64,000 nucleotides of DNA from Achromobacter mucicolens (GCF_902859725.1 NZ_CADIJP010000006.1:186001-250000), one strand, 5' to 3'. Shown: positions 51,886 to 60,893, numbered from the stretch's first letter. Notes: generated by a model not told the origin, from the letters alone. Translations and numbers: made by a program.

Positions 51886-52911
51886 ATGAAGGCGTTCTTT
51901 CACGACGATCAAAAGCTTCACCACCCGCAGACCTATTTTTCGCGCGGCAAGATGCGCACGCCGCAGGAGGTGCCGTCGCGGCTGGACGGCCTGGTGCAGG
52001 CGGCGCGCAAGCTGGGCTTCGACGTCCAGGCGCCGGCCGACCACGGGGCGGGCGCGATCGCGGCGGTGCACAGCCTGGATTACCTGCGCTTTCTGCAGGA
52101 TGCGCACGAAGACTGGATGAAGCTGCCCGGAGACTGGGGCGGCGAGGTCGTGTCGAACGTCTTCGTGCGCGAGCCCAACGCGCTGCGCGGCGTGCTGGCC
52201 AAGGCCGGGCGTTACCTGGCCGACGGCAGTTGCCCGGTCGGTCCGAAGACCTGGCATTCGGCCTACTGGTCGGCGCAATGCGCCATCGCGGGCGCCGATG
52301 CGCTGCTGGCCGGCGACCGCAGCGCCTACGCCATCTGCCGCCCGCCCGGCCACCATGCGCGGCGCGATGCCGCGGGCGGCTTCTGCTACCTGAACAACGC
52401 CGCCATCGCCGCCCAGCGGCTGACCAGCCGGTTCCCCCGGGTCGCCGTCCTGGACACCGACATGCACCACGGCCAGGGCATCCAGGAAATCTTCTACGAA
52501 CGAAGCGACGTGCTGTACGTCTCCATCCACGGCGATCCCGAGAACTTCTACCCCGTGGTGGCGGGCTTCGAGGACGAACGCGGCGCCGGCGCGGGCTACG
52601 GCTACAACATCAACCTGCCCATGCCGCACGGCTCGCCGGAATCCGTGTTCTTCGAGCGGCTGGCGCAGGCGCGCCGCGCGATCGCATTGTTCCAGCCCGA
52701 TGCCCTGGTGCTGTCGCTGGGCTTTGACATCTTCGAGAAGGATCCCCAGGCCATGGTCAGCGTGACGGAAGACGGCTTCGAGCGCCTGGGCCGCGAGGTC
52801 GGCGGCCTGAACCTGCCCACACTGATCGTGCAGGAAGGGGGCTATTACATCGATGGGCTGGAATCGAATGCGACGCGGTTTTTTGCGGGGCTGACGGGCG
52901 CTGGGCGCTAG
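51886..52911 (+). CDS. Acetylpolyamine amidohydrolase/histone deacetylase-family hydrolase
   Basis: The 341-residue protein from the ATG at 51886 has class signatures RPPGHHARRDAAGGFCYLNN, DTDMHHGQGIQE (zinc Asp/His) and LGFDIFEKDP (zinc Asp), with the catalytic Tyr region GGYYIDGLESNA. Length and motifs match bacterial acetylpolyamine amidohydrolases, which deacetylate acetylputrescine-like compounds. It appears monocistronic, with a GNAT acetyltransferase convergent to it. Confidence 0.93.
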   Translation: MKAFFHDDQKLHHPQTYFSRGKMRTPQEVPSRLDGLVQAARKLGFDVQAPADHGAGAIAAVHSLDYLRFLQDAHEDWMKLPGDWGGEVVSNVFVREPNALRGVLAKAGRYLADGSCPVGPKTWHSAYWSAQCAIAGADALLAGDRSAYAICRPPGHHARRDAAGGFCYLNNAAIAAQRLTSRFPRVAVLDTDMHHGQGIQEIFYERSDVLYVSIHGDPENFYPVVAGFEDERGAGAGYGYNINLPMPHGSPESVFFERLAQARRAIALFQPDALVLSLGFDIFEKDPQAMVSVTEDGFERLGREVGGLNLPTLIVQEGGYYIDGLESNATRFFAGLTGAGR

Positions 52912-52928
52912 GCGACCGCCCCGGCCAG

Positions 52929-53444
52929 TCACGCGCCGCCGGCAACCGGCAGGCGCATCGCCACACGCCGCTGCGCGGGCAGCCCGTGCCGGGCTTCCGC
53001 TTGCAGCACCGCGTAAAGCCGCGTCCCGGGCAACGCGGCCTCCTCGCGAAACCCCATCCGCGCATACCACGGCGCATTCCAGGCCAGATCGCGGAAGGTC
53101 GTCAGCGTGACCGCGGACAGCCCCGCAGCCGCGGCATGGCCGCACGCCGCCCGCACGAGTCGCTGACCGAGCCCCATCCTTTGATGATCGGCATCGACCG
53201 CCAGCTCCCACACATGCAGGTCGTCGTCAAAGCGCTCCGCGCATAGAAATCCGCACACGCGCTCGGCCTGCTGCGCCACCCACGCCGTGCCCAGCGCGAT
53301 CAGGCGCCGATGCTCGGATTCGGACATGACCGCATCGTCCGCGATCCACGCCAGCCCGGGCGCGGCGCGAAACACCGCCGCCGCGGATCGTTCGATGGCG
53401 GGCAGCAGGACGGCATCTTCGGGACGGGCGAAACGGATCGACAT
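52929..53444 (-). CDS. GNAT-family N-acetyltransferase
   Basis: The 171-residue protein from the ATG at 53444 begins MSIRFARPEDA. It has VWELAVDADHQRMGLGQRLV with the acetyl-CoA P-loop Q/RxxGxG/A (about 77-96), and ends with the PWYARMGFRE strand-helix. The acceptor is unknown. The extended frame to 54863 is antisense to the metallophosphoesterase and not real. Confidence 0.9.
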   Translation of the reverse strand: MSIRFARPEDAVLLPAIERSAAAVFRAAPGLAWIADDAVMSESEHRRLIALGTAWVAQQAERVCGFLCAERFDDDLHVWELAVDADHQRMGLGQRLVRAACGHAAAAGLSAVTLTTFRDLAWNAPWYARMGFREEAALPGTRLYAVLQAEARHGLPAQRRVAMRLPVAGGA

Positions 53445-53606
53445 GGGGCGCAGGAATCTCCAAATGCAGGCGCCAGCGATTCTACGCCGCCCCATGTTGC
53501 AATCCCGTCCGTGCAATCCGTTGTTTAATCGGCGATCCCTCGCGGGACACTTCGCCTGGGCGGCCGCAATAGCCTGGCCCCGGCGATTCCAACAACAAGA
53601 TTCAGG

Positions 53607-54749
53607 ATGCCGCACGTGTTTCATGTCATCACCGCGTTTATCGCGCTCTACGTCATCTGGCGCTTCGTCTGGCGTCTGCACTGGCCGGCCGCCGGCAAGG
53701 TGTTGCTGTCGGCATTGGTGCTGCTTGCCGCCGAACATCACCTCATCACCCGCACCTTCTTCGGCACCATGGCCTCGCCCGAGGTGCCCGCCGCCGTCCT
53801 GATGGCGCTGGGCTGGGCGTTTGGCGCGCTGATTCTGCTGGCCGTCTTCCTGTTCGTCTCGGACGTGGCGGGGCTTGCCGTGTCGTTGTTTTCGCGCCGC
53901 CGCGGCCGCGCGCTGCTGGGCTGCCCGCGCCTGCGCGCCGTGTCCGCCGTGGCCGCGCTGGCGCTGTCCGCGCTGGGTGTCTGGCAGGCGGTGCGCGTGC
54001 CGCAAGTCGAAACCATCGAGGTCGCCCTGCCCAATCTGCCGCGCGCCTACGACGGCTTTCGCATCGTGCATCTGACCGACCTGCACGCCAGCCGCCTGCT
54101 GCAACGCGACTGGATGCAGGCCGTCGTGGCGCGCGCCAATGCGCTTGAACCGGACCTGACGCTTATCACCGGCGATCTGGTCGACGGCACGCCCGCGGCC
54201 CGCGCCGCCGACGTGCAACCGCTGGCCGATCTGCGCGCGCCGCATGGCGTGGTGGCGATCCCCGGCAACCACGAGTATTACGCCGAGTACCTGGGCTGGC
54301 TGCAGGCCTTCGAGAAGCTGGGCCTGCGCATGCTGCTGAACGAACACATGGTCCTTGACCGCGACGGCCAGCCGCTCGTGCTGGCGGGCATCACCGACAG
54401 CGTGGCCGCGCGCGTCGGCCAGCCGCTGCCGGATATCGACGCGGCCATGAAGGGCGTGCCGCCGTCGTCGGCGGTGATCCTGCTGAGCCACCGGCCGGTC
54501 GGCGCCAAGCGCCACGCGCAGGCAGGCGCCGGCCTGCAGTTGTCGGGCCACACGCACGGCGGCCAGATCCTGGGCCCGCACCTCGTCACGCAACTGGCCA
54601 ACGAGGGCTATGTGTCCGGCCTGTACACGGTCGGCGGCATGCAGCTCTACGTGAGCAACGGCGCGGGCCTGTGGCCGGGATTTCCCATCCGGCTCGGACG
54701 GCCGTCTGAAATCACGCAGATCGTGCTGCGCGCCGCGCCCCCCGCCTGA
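53607..54749 (+). CDS. Membrane-anchored metallophosphoesterase (YkuE/YaeI-like)
   Basis: The 380-residue protein has four N-terminal membrane helices (to about residue 130). A calcineurin-like domain follows with HLTDLHASRLL, TGDLVDG, PGNHEYY, LLSHRP and SGHTHGGQ. Relatives hydrolyse phosphoesters at the cytoplasmic membrane, for example UDP-diacylglucosamine or phosphatidate-like substrates. No ATG with a strong ribosome site was seen earlier. Monocistronic. Confidence 0.92.
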   Translation: MPHVFHVITAFIALYVIWRFVWRLHWPAAGKVLLSALVLLAAEHHLITRTFFGTMASPEVPAAVLMALGWAFGALILLAVFLFVSDVAGLAVSLFSRRRGRALLGCPRLRAVSAVAALALSALGVWQAVRVPQVETIEVALPNLPRAYDGFRIVHLTDLHASRLLQRDWMQAVVARANALEPDLTLITGDLVDGTPAARAADVQPLADLRAPHGVVAIPGNHEYYAEYLGWLQAFEKLGLRMLLNEHMVLDRDGQPLVLAGITDSVAARVGQPLPDIDAAMKGVPPSSAVILLSHRPVGAKRHAQAGAGLQLSGHTHGGQILGPHLVTQLANEGYVSGLYTVGGMQLYVSNGAGLWPGFPIRLGRPSEITQIVLRAAPPA

Positions 54750-55059
54750 CGCTGGCGAGCGTGCCACTGCGGCGGCGCATTGACAAGCGCCGCCGCGCTG
54801 ACTTAGCATTCGGCCCTGCTTTTTCAACCCTTGCCATCTTCTGGGTGCAACCGTGTCTGCCATTCGTCAATTCGCCTGAACGCCGACGAGTACCGTCCTG
54901 GTACCGCGGTCAGCCTGCCCGCATTCGCTGCTCAACGCCATGTCATGAGCACACCCCGCCCGGCAGGCGCGGATCCAGGAAGCGCAACACCACCCCACCT
55001 CTGCTTCCCCTCCCGTAAAGACTGCGTTGTCGGCTTTTCCCATCTGCTGGAGAAGACCC
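54750..55059. other. 310-bp spacer before the RNA-repair operon
   Basis: It holds a perfect 10-bp GC-only inverted repeat (54769-54778 / 54787-54796, loop ATTGACAA), a possible barrier after the metallophosphoesterase. The rest must contain the promoter of the RNA-ligase gene. No convincing gene, sigma-54 site or Fnr-like palindrome was seen. Confidence 0.5.
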
Positions 55060-55938
55060 ATGACGCTGGATTTCTGCGCCTACGCGCAATCGCTGGACCT
55101 GTTCCGATATCCCCGAACGCCCCACCTGGAAGGCTCGCGCCTGCAGGACGGCGACGAAGGCCACGGCCACGTGCCCTATCGCACGCTGGCGGGCCAGACC
55201 CTTGTCGTTGAAGAAAAGCTCGACGGCGCCAACACGGGCATCAGTTTCAGCCCGTCTGGCGAACTGCTGCTGCAATCGCGCGGCCACTATCTGGTGGGCG
55301 GCGGGCGCGAACGGCAGTTCAGCTTCATCAAGGCCTGGGCCGCCGCGCATGCGGACTGGCTTCTGGACCGGCTGGAAGACCGCTACGTGATGTACGGCGA
55401 AACCCTGTCGAAAAAGCACTCCGTGTTCTACGACGCGCTGCCGCATCACTTCTTTGAATTCGATGTACTGGACCGCCGCACCGGCGAATTCCTGTCGACC
55501 GGCGCGCGCCGCGCGCTGCTGGCCGGAGGCCCGGTGCTGTCCGTGCCGGTGCTGTACGAAGGCCCGGCGCCCGCGCGGCTGGCCGATCTGAAGGCCCTGC
55601 TAAAGCCTTCGCTCGCCAAGACGGCCGGCTGGCGCGACGCGTTCGAGGCCACCGTGCTGCGCGAAGGCCTGGACCTGGCGCGCGCCTGGAAGCAGTGCGA
55701 CAAGTCGGATCTGTCCGAAGGCCTCTACATCAAGGCCGAAGCGCACGGCAAGACGCTCGCCCGCTACAAGTGGGTGCGCCGCGACTTCGTGCAGGCCATC
55801 CTGGATTCGGACATGCACCATTCGGAGCAGCCCTACATCCCCAATCTGCTCGCCGACGGCGTCGACCTGTACGCGCCGCGCCTTGCGGTGGACTGGGACA
55901 CCTTGCGCGGCGCCACCCGCGACGGAGAGACATCATGA
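55060..55938 (+). CDS. RNA ligase family protein
   Basis: The 292-residue protein from the ATG at 55060 (GGAGA site) has nucleotidyltransferase motif I EEKLDGANTG with the adenylated Lys53. It also has RGHYLVGGGRE, motif III YVMYGETLSKKHSVFYD, motif IV SEGLYIKAE and motif V YKWVRRDF. It should adenylate itself with ATP and seal nicked RNA. Its end overlaps the HD-Pnk gene (ATGA), a coupled end-healing and sealing pair. Confidence 0.93.
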   Translation: MTLDFCAYAQSLDLFRYPRTPHLEGSRLQDGDEGHGHVPYRTLAGQTLVVEEKLDGANTGISFSPSGELLLQSRGHYLVGGGRERQFSFIKAWAAAHADWLLDRLEDRYVMYGETLSKKHSVFYDALPHHFFEFDVLDRRTGEFLSTGARRALLAGGPVLSVPVLYEGPAPARLADLKALLKPSLAKTAGWRDAFEATVLREGLDLARAWKQCDKSDLSEGLYIKAEAHGKTLARYKWVRRDFVQAILDSDMHHSEQPYIPNLLADGVDLYAPRLAVDWDTLRGATRDGETS

Positions 55939-57071
55939 ACTACGAACAGATCCGGGCACTGATTCCCACGCCTGCGCGCGGCGTAGATTACGCCGCGTGC
56001 CTGGCGGCCTTTCCCGCGCTGGAGCTGGCCAAGACCACGCCGCAGGACCCGCGCTATCACGGCGAGGGAGACGTATGGACGCACACACAGATGGTCGTGG
56101 ACGCGCTGCTCGCGCTGCCGCAGTACCAGGCTGCGTCACGCGCCGACCAGGAGATCGTGTTCCTGGCCGCGCTGCTGCATGATGTGGCCAAGCACAGCAC
56201 CACGGTGATCGACCCGGTGACGGGCGCCATCGGCCAGCCCGGCCACTCGCGCAAGGGCGCCATCGATGCGCGCATCGCCTTGTGGGACGCCGGCGTCCCC
56301 TTCGCGGTGCGCGAAGCCATCTGCCGGCTGATTGCCACGCACCAGGTGCCGTTTTTTGCGCTGGAAGGCTCGCGCCGCGGCCGCCCGCCGGAATTCATCG
56401 TGCGCGAGCTGTCCTGGCACGTGTCCCTTCCGCTGCTTGCCATGCTGGCCGAGGCCGACATGCGCGGCCGCATCTGCGCGGACGCGGGCCGCGTGCTGGA
56501 CAACATCGCCCTCTTTTGCGAACTGGCGCGCGACGAAGGGTGCTTCGGCCAGCCCCGCGCCTTTGCCGATGCGCACACCGCCGTCAGCTATTTCCGCGGC
56601 GCGGACGTGCATCCGGACTACGCCTTGTTCCAGGAGCCCGGTTCGCGCGTCATCGTAATGTCGGGCCTGCCCGCCTCCGGCAAGAACACCTGGGTGGCGG
56701 CGCATCATCCCGATCTGCCGGTGGTGTCGTTCGACGATGCGCGCGAGGAACTGGGGTTGCGTCACGGCAAGAACGAGGGCATGGTGGCGCACCTGGCCGT
56801 CGACCGCGCGAAGGCCCTGCTGCGCGCCCGCGCGCCCTTTGTGTGGAACGCCACCAACCTCAGCGAGCTGATGCGCAAGAAGACCCTGGACCTGCTGTAC
56901 GCGTATCAGGCCGACGTTGAGCTGGTGTATCTGGAAAAGCCGCGCGCCGAGCTGCTGCGGCGCAATGCCCGGCGCGACACCTCGCTGTCCAACAAGACCC
57001 TGACGGGCATGCTGCACCGCTGGGACCTGCCGCTGCCGACCGAGGCGCACCGCGTGATCTACGCGGTGTAG
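55935..57071 (+). CDS. HD-Pnk: HD phosphoesterase plus polynucleotide 5'-kinase
   Basis: This 378-residue bifunctional protein has an HD domain (about 45-200) with His50, His82-Asp83, His104 and a later Asp. A P-loop kinase domain follows (about 237-378) with GLPASGKNTW (Walker A), Asp267/Asp268 in SFDDAREELG, and a basic lid RRNARRDTS. The characterised Runella HD-Pnk removes 2',3'-cyclic or 3'-phosphate and phosphorylates 5'-OH ends. Here it is coupled to an RNA ligase. Confidence 0.92.
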   Translation: MNYEQIRALIPTPARGVDYAACLAAFPALELAKTTPQDPRYHGEGDVWTHTQMVVDALLALPQYQAASRADQEIVFLAALLHDVAKHSTTVIDPVTGAIGQPGHSRKGAIDARIALWDAGVPFAVREAICRLIATHQVPFFALEGSRRGRPPEFIVRELSWHVSLPLLAMLAEADMRGRICADAGRVLDNIALFCELARDEGCFGQPRAFADAHTAVSYFRGADVHPDYALFQEPGSRVIVMSGLPASGKNTWVAAHHPDLPVVSFDDAREELGLRHGKNEGMVAHLAVDRAKALLRARAPFVWNATNLSELMRKKTLDLLYAYQADVELVYLEKPRAELLRRNARRDTSLSNKTLTGMLHRWDLPLPTEAHRVIYAV

Positions 57072-57077
57072 CGCCGG

Positions 57078-57977
57078 TCAGGCCGGGGCCGGCGCCAGCA
57101 TGCTGTCCCGCAGCCGCAGCACGGACGCGCAGGAGGTGTCGCGATGCGTCACCAGCGACAGGGACAGCGCGCCCTGCGCGTCCGGGTCGGTCAAGGGCAC
57201 AAAGGCCACGTGCGGCGTCGAATAGGCACGGGTCACGCCGGGTACCAGCGCCACACCCAGGCCGCTGGCGACCAGGCTGACCAGCGTCTGCACCTGGATC
57301 GCTTCCTGGCTGATGCGGGGCGAAAACCCCGCCTTGTGGCATAGCGCCAGCGTCACCCCGTTCAGCCCCGGCACCTTGGCCGGCGAATACAGCACGAAGT
57401 TCTCGGACCGCATGCGTTCCAGCGCGATCGGGCTGGCGCCGGCCAGCGGATGCCCGGCGGGCACGGCCAGGATCAGGTCGTCGCGCTCGACCACCCACGA
57501 ATCCAGTTCGTTGTCTTCGGCCAGCGGCCCGCGCACCAGGCCGGCGTCAATTTCGTTGGCGCGCAGCATCGCCACCAGGCCGACCGTGCTGTCCTCGCGC
57601 AGATCCAGCTGCACGTCCGGGTATTGCGTCCTGAACGCGGGCAGGCAACGCGGCAGCAGCATGTAGGTGGCAGAGCCCACGAAGCCCAGCCGCAGCGTGC
57701 CCCATTCGCCCAGCGCCACCCTGCGGGCGGCCTGGCGCGCCTGGTCGGTATGAAACAGCGCGCGGCGCGCGTCGGCCATCAGTGCGTCGCCCGCCGGCGT
57801 GGTTGAGACGCCCTTGGCGCCCCGCACAAGCAGCGGCACGCCCACCGCGTGCTCCAGTTTCTGGATCGACACCGACAGCGCCGGCTGCGCGATGTGCAGC
57901 GCATCGGCCGCGCGGCGGTAACTTCCCAGTTCGGCAATCGTGACGAACTGCCGAAGCTGGCGCAAATCTATAGCCAT
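57078..57977 (-). CDS. LysR-family transcriptional regulator
   Basis: This 299-residue protein starts at the ATG at 57977 (MAIDLRQLRQFVTIAELGS). The helix-turn-helix spans about 1-60 (ALHIAQPALSVSIQKLEH). The long form from 58010 would cover its own operator, so the shorter one is chosen. It is divergent to the CoA-transferase/MaoC/Bug operon, with a good palindrome in the 71-bp spacer. Confidence 0.92.
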   Translation of the reverse strand: MAIDLRQLRQFVTIAELGSYRRAADALHIAQPALSVSIQKLEHAVGVPLLVRGAKGVSTTPAGDALMADARRALFHTDQARQAARRVALGEWGTLRLGFVGSATYMLLPRCLPAFRTQYPDVQLDLREDSTVGLVAMLRANEIDAGLVRGPLAEDNELDSWVVERDDLILAVPAGHPLAGASPIALERMRSENFVLYSPAKVPGLNGVTLALCHKAGFSPRISQEAIQVQTLVSLVASGLGVALVPGVTRAYSTPHVAFVPLTDPDAQGALSLSLVTHRDTSCASVLRLRDSMLAPAPA

Positions 57978-57983
57978 AACAGA

Positions 57984-58005
57984 TTCCGTATCAAGCAATA
58001 CCGAA
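57984..58005. promoter_or_regulatory. LysR-type operator TTCCGTAT-N6-ATACCGAA
   Basis: The arms match at 7 of 8 positions and are centred in the LysR/CoA-transferase spacer. It contains a T-N11-A core. It is the likely binding site of the adjacent LysR protein. Confidence 0.55.
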
Positions 58006-58048
58006 GCCATATTAGACGCGTATGTGCGGCGCCGATAGGATTTCCGCC

Positions 58049-59296
58049 ATGACCACGCCTCCCTCCCCGACCGTCTCCGCGCTGGACGGCATCCGCATCC
58101 TGGACCTGACCTCCGTCGTGTTCGGCCCCTACGCCTCGCAGATCCTGGCCGACTACGGGGCGGACGTCATCAAGGTCGAAGCGCCCGGCGGCGATTCCAC
58201 CCGGCACACCGGCCCCGCGCAGGAGCCCGGCCTGTCCGCGATCTTCCTGGGGCTGAACCGCAACAAGCGCAGCATCGTGCTGGACCTGAAGCAGCCGGCC
58301 GCGCGCGAGGCTCTGCTGACGCTGGTGGACCAGGCCGACGTGCTGATGCACAGCATGCGGCCTGCCAAGATGGCCGCGCTGGGGCTGGACCCCGCCACGC
58401 TGTGCGCCCGCCATCCGCGGCTGGTGTATGCGGGCCTGTATGGCTTTGGCGAAGGCGGCGCGTACGACGGCCGCCCGGCCTACGACGACATCATCCAGGG
58501 CCTGTCCGGGTTTGCCGACCTGGTGCGCCGCCAGACCGGCGCGCCGCGCTACCTGCCCACCGTCGCCGCCGACAAGACTTGCGGCCTGATCGCCGCGCAC
58601 GCCATCCTGGCCGCGCTGTTCCAGCGCGAGCGCACGGGCCAGGGCCAGCAGCTGGAAGTGCCCATGTTCGAAAGCATGGCGTCGTTTGCGCTGGTGGAGC
58701 ATTACTACGGCCGCCATCTGGCCGATGCGCCCGGCCCGGCCGGTTATCCGCGGGTGCTGACGCCGTGGCGCCGGCCTTGCCAGACCGCCGATGGACACGT
58801 CTGCCTGATGCCCTACACGGACGCCCATTGGCGCGATTTCTTCAACGCCGCAGGCCGCCCCGACCTGGCCCGGGACGCGCGCTTTGCCGACATCTCGGCG
58901 CGCACCCGGCACATCGACACGCTGTACGAACTGCAGGCGGGCATCGTCGCGGCCCACGACACGGCGTACTGGCTTGCCCTGTGCGAGCGGCTGGAAATCC
59001 CGGCCGCACCCGTGAACCGGCTGGAAGACCTGGAGACCGATCCGCACCTGGAGAGCGTCGGTTTCTTCGTGCCGCTGCAAAGCGCGTCCGGCAGCCATTA
59101 CCGCTTTCCCCGCAACCCGGTGCGCCTGCAGCAGTCCAGCGTGCCGCCCGCCATGCCGCCGCGCCTGGGCGAGCACACCCACGAAGTGCTGCGCCAGGCC
59201 GGCCTTGCACCGGCCGCCATCGACGCCCTGCTGCAAGCGGGCGCCGCCGGCCAAGCGCCCTCTCCCCCTTCCGACAACGCCAAGGACACCGCATGA
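58049..59296 (+). CDS. CaiB/BaiF family III CoA-transferase 3
   Basis: The 415-residue protein from the ATG at 58049 opens LDGIRILDLTSVVFGPYASQ and has ADYGADVIKVEAPGGDSTR and LYGFGEGGAYDGRPAYDD. VAADKTCGLIAAHAILAAL carries the catalytic Asp. It overlaps the MaoC gene by ATGA and is first in the operon. Confidence 0.92.
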   Translation: MTTPPSPTVSALDGIRILDLTSVVFGPYASQILADYGADVIKVEAPGGDSTRHTGPAQEPGLSAIFLGLNRNKRSIVLDLKQPAAREALLTLVDQADVLMHSMRPAKMAALGLDPATLCARHPRLVYAGLYGFGEGGAYDGRPAYDDIIQGLSGFADLVRRQTGAPRYLPTVAADKTCGLIAAHAILAALFQRERTGQGQQLEVPMFESMASFALVEHYYGRHLADAPGPAGYPRVLTPWRRPCQTADGHVCLMPYTDAHWRDFFNAAGRPDLARDARFADISARTRHIDTLYELQAGIVAAHDTAYWLALCERLEIPAAPVNRLEDLETDPHLESVGFFVPLQSASGSHYRFPRNPVRLQQSSVPPAMPPRLGEHTHEVLRQAGLAPAAIDALLQAGAAGQAPSPPSDNAKDTA

Positions 59297-59772
59297 CCCA
59301 AGACCGCAACGCCGCTCCCGCCGCCCAACTGGGCCAGGGCTACTACTGGCAGGACCTCACGGTCGGCCAGCGCTTCCTGACGTTTCGCCGCACGGTCACC
59401 GAGACCGACATCGTCAACTTCATCAGCGTCACGGGCATGCTGGAGACCATCTTCATCGACGCCACCTACAGCCACGGCGCGATAAAGGGCCGGCCCGCCC
59501 CCGGCGCGCTGACCTATGGCCTGATCGAAGGGCTGATCATGCAGGGCATGGTGCAGGGAACGGGCCTGGCGCTGCTGGAAGTCCACAAGAAAATGATCGC
59601 GCCCGTGGTGGCCGGCGACACGATCTGGGCCGAAATCGAAGTGACCGGCGTGCGCCCCACCTCGCAGCACAACCGCGCGGTGGTCACGTCCGCGATCGAC
59701 GTCCGCAACCAGCACGGCAAGCCGGTGATGGCCTACACGGCCGTGCGCATGCTGGCCGGCAGACCCGGCTGA
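59293..59772 (+). CDS. MaoC-like hotdog protein with degenerate active site
   Basis: The 159-residue hotdog protein is coupled (ATGA) to the CoA-transferase. The hydratase-2 motif normally reads TGD-x-NP-x-H. Here it is TGMLETIF (residues 47-54), with the catalytic Asp replaced by Met49 and the His by Phe54. It may be non-hydratase, for example a thioesterase-like or binding protein, or use other residues. Confidence 0.85.
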   Translation: MTQDRNAAPAAQLGQGYYWQDLTVGQRFLTFRRTVTETDIVNFISVTGMLETIFIDATYSHGAIKGRPAPGALTYGLIEGLIMQGMVQGTGLALLEVHKKMIAPVVAGDTIWAEIEVTGVRPTSQHNRAVVTSAIDVRNQHGKPVMAYTAVRMLAGRPG

Positions 59773-59852
59773 ATGCCCCTGCGGCGGCAAGCGTCCCGCC
59801 AGAGGACGCGGCCGCCAGTTCGCAGTACCCATAACAGCACAAGGAGACAACC

Positions 59853-60818
59853 ATGAAAAAAGCAATGCTGGCCGCGACGCTGGCCATCCTGGCGCTGGGA
59901 GACGCCGCAAGCGCCCAGGCCGCATGGCCCGACCGCCCGATCACGATGGTGGTGCCCTTCCCGCCCGGCGGGCCGACCGACCTGGTGGCGCGCGTGCTGG
60001 CCAAACAGCTCACCGACCAGCTCGGGCAGACCGTCGTCGTCGAAAACAAGGGAGGCGCCAACGGCAACATCGGCATGCAATACGCGGCCGCGGCCAAGCC
60101 CGACGGCTACACGGTGCTGTACAACACCTCGTCCATCGCGCTCAGCCCCAACCTGTACCGCTCGCTGGCGTTCGACCCGGTCAAGGACTTTGCGCCCGTC
60201 TCCAGCACGGCCGTCATTCCACTCGTCCTCCTGGTGCATCCCTCGGTGCCCGCCGACACAGCGTCCGCGTTTGTCGACTACGCCCGCAAGCATCCGGGCA
60301 AGCTGTCGTATGGATCGGCGGGCGCGGGCAACGTCACGCACCTGGGCGCGTTGCTGCTCCTGAAGTCGCTGAACATCGACGCGGTCCACGTGCCCTATCG
60401 CGGCAGCGCCCCGGCCATGACCGACCTGGTCGGCGGCCAGGTCCAGGTGATGACCAATACGCTGAACGACTCGCTGGGCTTCATCCGTGAAGGCAAGCTG
60501 CGCGCCCTGGCGGTGACCAGCCAGACCCGCAGCGACCAGTTGCCCAACGTGCCGACGGTGGCGGAAACGGTGGCCCCGGGCTTTGGCATGGGCGCCTGGC
60601 AAGGCGTCGTGGTGCCAGCAGGCACGCCCGCGCCCATCATCGACAAGCTGAACGCCGAGATCCTGCGCGCGCTCCAGTCCCCGGAAATGCAGAAGCAGCT
60701 CAAGGTGCAGGGCGCGCAGGCGCTGGGATCGACACCGCAGGAATACGCCGCCTACATCAAGAGCGAGATCGCGCGGTGGGGCGAGGTGGTGCAGGCGGCA
60801 AACGTGAAGCTGGACTGA
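59853..60818 (+). CDS. Bug/TctC-family periplasmic binding protein 4
   Basis: This 321-residue protein has an AAGGAGACAACC site, a signal peptide (about 1-24), then WPDRPITMVVPFPPGGPTDLVARVLA and VVVENKGGANGNIGMQ. Last gene of the LysR-linked operon CoA-transferase/MaoC/Bug. The transcript probably ends at the hairpin at 60849. Confidence 0.92.
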   Translation: MKKAMLAATLAILALGDAASAQAAWPDRPITMVVPFPPGGPTDLVARVLAKQLTDQLGQTVVVENKGGANGNIGMQYAAAAKPDGYTVLYNTSSIALSPNLYRSLAFDPVKDFAPVSSTAVIPLVLLVHPSVPADTASAFVDYARKHPGKLSYGSAGAGNVTHLGALLLLKSLNIDAVHVPYRGSAPAMTDLVGGQVQVMTNTLNDSLGFIREGKLRALAVTSQTRSDQLPNVPTVAETVAPGFGMGAWQGVVVPAGTPAPIIDKLNAEILRALQSPEMQKQLKVQGAQALGSTPQEYAAYIKSEIARWGEVVQAANVKLD

Positions 60819-60848
60819 CTGCGCAGCCCACGCATTTGCCAAAAGGAA

Positions 60849-60869
60849 ACGCCCGCGGCAAGCGGGCGT
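60849..60869. terminator. Bidirectional rho-independent terminator
   Basis: ACGCCCGC (60849-60856), loop GGCAA, and GCGGGCGT (60862-60869) form a strong stem. It is followed by CTTCTATT on the plus strand and by TTTCCTTTT on the minus strand. It lies between the Bug gene and the convergent tautomerase. Confidence 0.8.
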
Positions 60870-60893
60870 CTTCTATTCTGCGGGCGGGCCGGA

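Noticed and set aside
54769-54796. 10-bp GC-only inverted repeat after the metallophosphoesterase as a rho-independent terminator
   Set aside because: No T-run follows the stem, so it is recorded only as a hairpin inside the spacer.
54761-55018. 85-codon frame in the spacer before the RNA ligase
   Set aside because: No ribosome site, biased basic composition and no recognisable fold.
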